This document shows positions 59,171-64,000 of a stretch of DNA of 64,000 bases, one piece after another. A program made the translations under genes and the position numbers. Below the pieces are notes generated by a model. That model ran no database searches. It was not told the origin of the DNA and saw only the letters and a list, made by a program, of their open reading frames with translations. Source of the DNA: Corylus avellana (lineage: Eukaryota; Streptophyta; Magnoliopsida; Fagales; Betulaceae); assembly GCF_901000735.1 (NCBI RefSeq), contig NC_081542.1:24877093-24941092 (forward strand). Reading direction: 5' to 3'. Position 1 is the first letter of the stretch; every line of letters starts with the position of its first letter.

Positions 59171-59365
59171 ATTAATAAAAAAAAATTAATATTTTAATAA
59201 GGTGAAACGGTGCGTTTTGAATTTGACTAACGGCTGTTAAAAATTTTTGACGGCATGGATTTTATTGTCATTTCCATTAACCCAGGGAGTAAATTTTCGA
59301 AAAAAAAAACCCAGAGAGTTTTTAAAAAAGGCGCGTTTACCTAAGGATTTTATATACAATTTCCC

Positions 59366-60590
59366 TTTAAAAATTTGGAAAAAATATTATTAATTTAGTG
59401 ATAGTTTATGAAAATAAGTAGACTTTACCAAAAAAATATAATAATAACAAATAACAAATATTTTTTTTTTACAAAACGTTCACCAAAAATACTTTAAAAC
59501 TTTTTTAAACCCAACTTTGAGTTAAAGTAGGGTTTAAGTTGTGAAATGGTACCTTGTTATACACATATTAATGGTACCTTTATCATTTTCTAAATCTTAA
59601 AACCCATTTAAAAAAATTTTCACACATACACGACCGGTCCAACAAGAAAACGTTGAATAAAATCAAAATCTGTCCTTTATAATTTTTTTCTATTGCTAAA
59701 ATATGTCCTTCGGATTTTATACACAGGCTAAGAGAATCAAATCTGTCCTTTTGATTTTATTGTTGGAAAATCTACCCCTACACCTATTCATTTAGACTAG
59801 AGTCTTGTCATTCTGGCAGCAAAAGTCAGAAGCAAGCCTTCATAGATCGCCAATTGGAAATGTTTGACAAACCTTTTTCACTAGTTTTTTATTTGTATTT
59901 TATTAGAAATTTTGGAAAGTGAATATATAAATAGGATATTTTAAAAAAATAATAATAATAAACTATTTAAAAATTACAAAATTACAAACAAAAAAAACTA
60001 ATAACTAAAAACTATAAATATTAAAACAATTAAAAAACTTAAAAAAATTAAAAATAAAAACGTCTCAAATTTTTGTTCCAAAACTTTGTTTCCAAATAAT
60101 GTGTCACAATTCTATAAGTTAGTGACATATTTTTCAAAATAATAAATTTTATCAGAGGGTAACACATTAATTAATAACCAATTTTTTTAAAAAAAAAAAT
60201 TAATATGCATAGCGCTTCTTTAAATAAAATTATAAATTATTGAGCTACAATCCTCATCAACAAAGTTGTTAAGCACAAAAGCACCGTAACTCTGGAGCAA
60301 ACTTTTGACTAATTTACAAAGCCAGATATATAGTAATTTAAATACTATAACTTAACAAAATAACCTTTTTAACATTATGCCCTATATTTTAAATTGTTAT
60401 CTTGACAATTTTAAAACATGGCCGGGATCTGTGTCCAATCACAAGAGGATTTCAATGATTTTTTTTTTCTTCTCTCGATTTCAATGATAGAAGTTACGAA
60501 TAGACTACACGCTGAAGCCACTGCTACTCTCTTCAGGATTTTTATTACTGATGGAGGAACAGGGGTGCATGTGAAATAATTGTTGCTTTT
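59366..60590 (+). other. remainder of segment D2 and AT-rich spacer
   Basis: Continues the D1-like block to about 60165, then unremarkable AT-rich sequence. No gene. Confidence 0.6.
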
Positions 60591-61735
60591 TCAGACATCA
60601 CTTTGGTTTGGCCTTCACATGTTTTTACAGAAGTCATTTCAGTAGGTTTAATTTATTTGTAATTTTTCGTTTGAGTGTGGGTTAAAGTTATTGCCACCTT
60701 GTATAAATCAAATCCCACACCGTTGGAGAAATGGCAAAACCAACTAAAATGCCTGATAAATGTTACCAGTTTATAAACTTCCATGGTTTGCAGTTTGGAT
60801 GCAGAAGGATTTACTCCTTCAAAATCCTCCACTGTCTCCAAGGAGAACAGATTGCAAGCATCACTTGTATTACAAGGTTTTTTTTTTTTTTTTTTTTTCA
60901 TTTTCTTTTGAATATCTTAACATTGTTTAAATGTGATTTTATATTTTCTAATAATTTGCTTTGTTGTCAATTTAGTTCTAATGAAATTTGAGGCTTACGT
61001 AGTTATTTATCCATATATTTAATTTATTATTTTTATTTCGTTTGTTTTTGTTATCTTGTGACAGGATTCGATCTTTAGAGGCCTATGAATTAACTGAAAA
61101 AAGGTGGAGAAATGTTATATTCAAGGTAAATGTCTCTGGCACGTTAGTTCGCATTTAGAAAGCATATATCACGCCTAAAATTATTCTATAATACTCTCTT
61201 AGATTGTTATTAAAATCTTATTTTTATCGATAAACATGATACTAATTCAAGTTGTTTCTACCACATTATTGGGTTGGTCAATATGGCTGTAAATGAAGAG
61301 CGAGAAGTTTACAACATTTAGGTAATCTGAATCCATGTGAATAATTTAAATAGAATCCACAATGGCTTAACTAAAATTTATAAGTCTTTCTCCATCCAAT
61401 TATGTGAAAAAAAAAAAGAAGCATTTTTCTCAATTTGAAATCTGCGTCACTCCATGCAAAGAACTTAAATTTGAACATACTAATTTTTAAGTAGAATTAC
61501 ATTCAAAATCCATAAGGCTTAATGTAATGTTTGGAAGTGGGTTCTCAAATCGATCTGTGTGCTCTCACTCCATTGGCTTTCCAGAAGCTGTTTTTGTTGT
61601 GTGCTCGCTTGTGTTTCATTTCAAAATTGATGACTCAACAGTTACGGGCTGGGCGCGTGCTATGACCTTCACAGCGTGATTATTGCATTTCGAAGTTTTC
61701 CTGGAAATTTTTCATTTGACCGAGAGTCTTGCTAT
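60590..61735 (+). repeat. partial tandem block C4
   Basis: Contains the exon blocks, then sequence matching 42890-42990 of C1, then the CTGTGTGCTCTCACTCCATT segment seen at 34538, with the empty site of the 34686 MITE. Confidence 0.7.
60731..61125 (+). pseudogene. unrecognised gene copy 6 (block C4), exon blocks
   Basis: Block A 60731-60876 with donor GT. Block B 61065-61125 is 61 bases between ACAG and GTAAAT and reads I-R-S-L-E-A-Y-E-L-T-E-K-R-W-R-N-V-I-F-K in the same phase as the copies at 22.4 and 28.6 kb. This is the best preserved block B on the plus strand. Gene not recognised; could be live or recently dead. Confidence 0.5.
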
Positions 61736-62434
61736 CACTACAAAAAAAAAAAATAGCATTTTCTGACGTGGTTACAATACATGTTTTGTTGCCACGTCAG
61801 AAATTTTTTAACAAAAAATAATTTTCTGACTCGTGAATAGTGGCACGTCAGAATTTTTTGACGTGTTACAACAGACACGTCAGAAAATTCAGATGTATTT
61901 TATATTGCAAGGTCAGAAATATATTACAGATTTTAAGAATTTAAAAATTATATCATTTCTGACGTGGCGACATTTACCACGTCAGAATTTTTCTGACGTG
62001 GGAATGTGCCACGTTAGAACACTATATATATATATATTTTTTTTTTTCTGACGTGGTACATGTCGCCACGTCAGAACACTATATATATATATATATATTT
62101 TCAATAACTTTTCCTGACGTGCCATGTGTGGCATGTCGGGAGTTCCTGACGTGCGACACCTAGCACGTCAGAATTTCCTAACGTGCCAAACATGGCACGT
62201 CAGGAAATTTCCTTGAGCTCCCCGCGCATGCAGTCGCGTCCCATCCCCCCAGTGCGCCATGCCTTTTAATCAAGAGGCCTAGCGCGTTTGATTTTTTTTT
62301 TTTTTTTATTCTTTTCTTTCTCCTAGCTGGAAGCAACGATCGAGTACCACACCACCCAAACTTTTCCTTTTTCTCTTTGTTTTTCTTTCTTTCTTCCGCC
62401 ATTGCTGAAGCTCGAGCGAGTAATATTAAGCTGC
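61736..62434 (+). mobile_element. CACTA-type end with TGACGTGG/CCACGTCA subterminal repeats
   Basis: It begins CACTACAAAAAAAAAAAATA and is followed to about 62215 by many TGACGTGG, CCACGTCA and GGCACGTCAG words in both orientations, plus (AT)n tracts. The other end is not identified; the element may be interrupted by the second end at 62435. Confidence 0.6.
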
Positions 62435-62830
62435 CACTACAAAAAAAAAGGCCATTTTTTGACGTGACAAACACTATCTATTTTTTGCCACGTCAATAAA
62501 TATTGACGTGCCAAAACCGGAACGTCAACAACTTTTTTTTTTGCTTGCCAAAAGCGGTACGTCAACATTTACTGACGTGTTGAACATAACACGTCGATAT
62601 TTACTGACATGTCAATATTTGACACGTCAGTAAATTTGAATTCAATTTAATTTTAAAATTTTTTATTTAAATAACTTAATAATTTTATATTTACAGACAT
62701 GTCAAAGTTAGACACGTCATTAAGTTAGACACGTCAGTAAGTTAGACAAAGTTACTTAAATAACTTTGTAAGACAAAGTTATATTTAAATAACTCTGACG
62801 TGTCAAATTGACATCTCAGTATATATATAT
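62435..62830 (+). mobile_element. second CACTA-type end with GACGTG/CACGTC repeats
   Basis: CACTACAAAAAAAAAGGCCA start, then TTGACGTG, CCACGTCAATA, GACACGTCAGTA and related words to about 62820. Distal end not found in the window. Confidence 0.6.
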
Positions 62831-63740
62831 ATATAAAATGATCCCAACATTATCAGGTTTAATATTGTACAATATGATTCATCCCAACATTCAATAAAAT
62901 TAAATTCTACAAAACAAACACTTAATTTACTTCCCTTTTATAACCCCATACCCCATTCCAACATTAAAAAATATAAGACAATTAATTTCTTACCGTTAGT
63001 CATGCATACAAGAAAGCGCGCATGCTTTAATATATAGTAAAACCAAAAGGATATATATATAACATTTTTCACGTTCATTTGGAATCTGATTAAAATAATT
63101 AAAGTAACATTAGTCATATTAAAGTTTTGACATATACATAATATAAACCATTCACGTTATATATCATTTAGGTTTGAACCATGCATGTTAAAATTAATGT
63201 AACAGTTGTTGGTAAGATTGCACTCTCTTCACACCAACCTTATCAACCGTTAATACTATTTGTTTATTTGTATGTTGTAATTTCGAATATTTTTTTTTCC
63301 CTTGTCTTGTTCTCCTCTTAAGTTTACATGTCTATATATGCATGTATATACAATGCATCATTGCAGCCCGTTGGATTTAGCGCCATGAGATTTAGACGAC
63401 CGGTCCGAATATTATGTCCGAATACCGGACGATTGGACGAAGGTACCGCAACGTACCAAGAAGAATATTTGGGACGCCTTGATGATATGTATTGCATATG
63501 TGATATCTTATATATTTTATGGATTAAAATAAAATTAAAAAGCATTTTGTTTATATATATATATATATATTTGAGGACTCTTTTAGTTAGGAGAATATTA
63601 GAGGGGTTGTTAGCCTATTAATTAGTTGGAAGCTTTAAGATTTATTGCTTAATAATAATAATTAAAAAAAAAAAAAAAAAAAAAACGTGTCAACACTTGA
63701 ATTCTTTTTGGACACCTATTAACCAAGGTGTCTCACCCTG
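62831..63740. other. AT-rich intergenic sequence, no gene seen
   Basis: A 97-residue open frame at 63328-63621 lacks recognisable features. A GC-richer island at 63360-63480 has the near-repeat TCCGAATATTATGTCCGAAT. Poly-A at 63662-63684. Confidence 0.45.
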
Positions 63741-63946
63741 CTCCATGGGTTTCATGCATGACCCCACGTGAGGGTGCATGTGTCCAATGGCATGCCTCCT
63801 TCCCTAGGTATATTACACTTGTCAAAGAGCTAACTCACCCTTCTCCATTATATATATGCCCAAAACTCCTTCTTTCTCTCACGCCACCAGTAGCAAGTTA
63901 AAGCCTAGTTCAGCTTGCTTTCTTCCTTCTCTTGCAAACCCCCACA
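63741..63946 (+). promoter_or_regulatory. putative promoter and 5' leader of a gene beyond the window
   Basis: In order: an RY-type CATGCATG (63753-63760), a perfect G-box CACGTG (63765-63770), further GCATG words, then a TATA box TATATATAT (63849-63857). A pyrimidine-rich leader follows, with CTTTCTCTCACGCCACC about 30 bases downstream. The leader contains no ATG and ends at a strong donor-like A/GTAAGT (GT at 63947), suggesting a 5' UTR intron. RY plus G-box pairs are typical of seed or ABA-responsive promoters; that role is inference only. Confidence 0.5.
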
Positions 63947-64000
63947 GTAAGTCCCCTTCTCATTATTTTGCTATTTTATTGAAAGAAATTAGGAAAAAAT

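Larger units (their letters stand above)
57367..59365 (-). mobile_element. Pack-MULE-like element, 1999 bp
   Basis: Long terminal inverted repeats of about 190 bp start GGGAAATTGTATATAAAATC and are nearly identical. The flanks are a perfect 9-bp duplication TTTAAAAAT (57358-57366 and 59366-59374). The paralogous segment D1 carries the empty site at about 54083-54095. There is no MULE transposase; the interior holds genic sequence (next entry). All of this fits a Mutator-like element that captured host DNA, and the near-identical TIRs suggest recent movement. Confidence 0.9.

Noticed and set aside
63328..63621. 97-residue open frame near the right end
   Set aside because: Ends in an (AT)n-encoded I-Y-I-Y run, lacks recognisable motifs and has no paralogue or splice support.
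1..64000. CRISPR arrays, rRNA genes, prokaryotic operons, organelle DNA insertions
   Set aside because: None seen. Direct repeats in the window are transposon or tandem-duplication related, and composition and introns indicate plant nuclear DNA.

Overview
This window looks like repeat-rich nuclear DNA of a flowering plant, probably a woody eudicot; the species cannot be named from the sequence. The reasons are low gene density, AT-rich intergenic DNA, GT-AG introns, Copia and Ty3 chromovirus LTR elements, plant-type LINE and SINE ends, MULE, hAT, CACTA and Harbinger-type DNA elements, and (AT)n runs. There are four assembly gaps: 2002-2080, 4888-4987, 13655-13754 and 24333-24432. The last three are exactly 100 N, which suggests placeholders for gaps of unknown size.

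Region 1 (1-13.65 kb) is a large imperfect palindrome. The left arm (1 to about 4.28 kb) reappears inverted at about 10.38-13.65 kb. Both arms hold the 3' end of the same unrecognised gene, a GAGCTCG-rich hAT element with the same target duplication, and a TIR element with a GGCCGGCC core. The spacer carries a multi-exon Myb/SANT-like gene on the minus strand (7511-9066) of the type linked to PIF/Harbinger transposons, with one apparent frameshift. A LINE 3' end sits at the left-arm breakpoint.

Region 2 (13.7-29.6 kb) holds a SINE with a perfect target duplication and a complete non-autonomous Copia-like element (15807-21685) with a nested CACTA-like element. A Ty3 chromovirus is inserted in a second SINE. 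After the 24333 gap, about 5 kb of this arrangement repeats in the same order (24433-29515), but with a solo LTR in place of the chromovirus. This is either a real segmental duplication or two haplotypes placed in tandem.

Region 3 (29.6-34.9 kb) is a degraded TIR element split by a Copia element (30069-34207) with broken gag-pol on the minus strand and most of the reverse transcriptase deleted.

Region 4 (34.5-61.7 kb) consists of several diverged tandem copies of a multi-kilobase block. Each fuller block holds a conserved pair of exon-like segments of a gene I do not recognise. Later insertions include a LARD/TRIM-like LTR element (39774-42281), a 170-bp MULE-type MITE (34686-34855) and a Pack-MULE-like element (57367-59365) carrying a proline-rich PERK-like exon. 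Paralogous blocks supply empty sites for all three.

Region 5 (61.7-64 kb) has two CACTA termini with GACGTG-type subterminal repeats. At the right edge is a plausible promoter and 5' leader for a gene lying beyond the window. No intact, clearly functional host gene is fully contained; the Myb-like gene and the truncated gene at position 2 are the best candidates.
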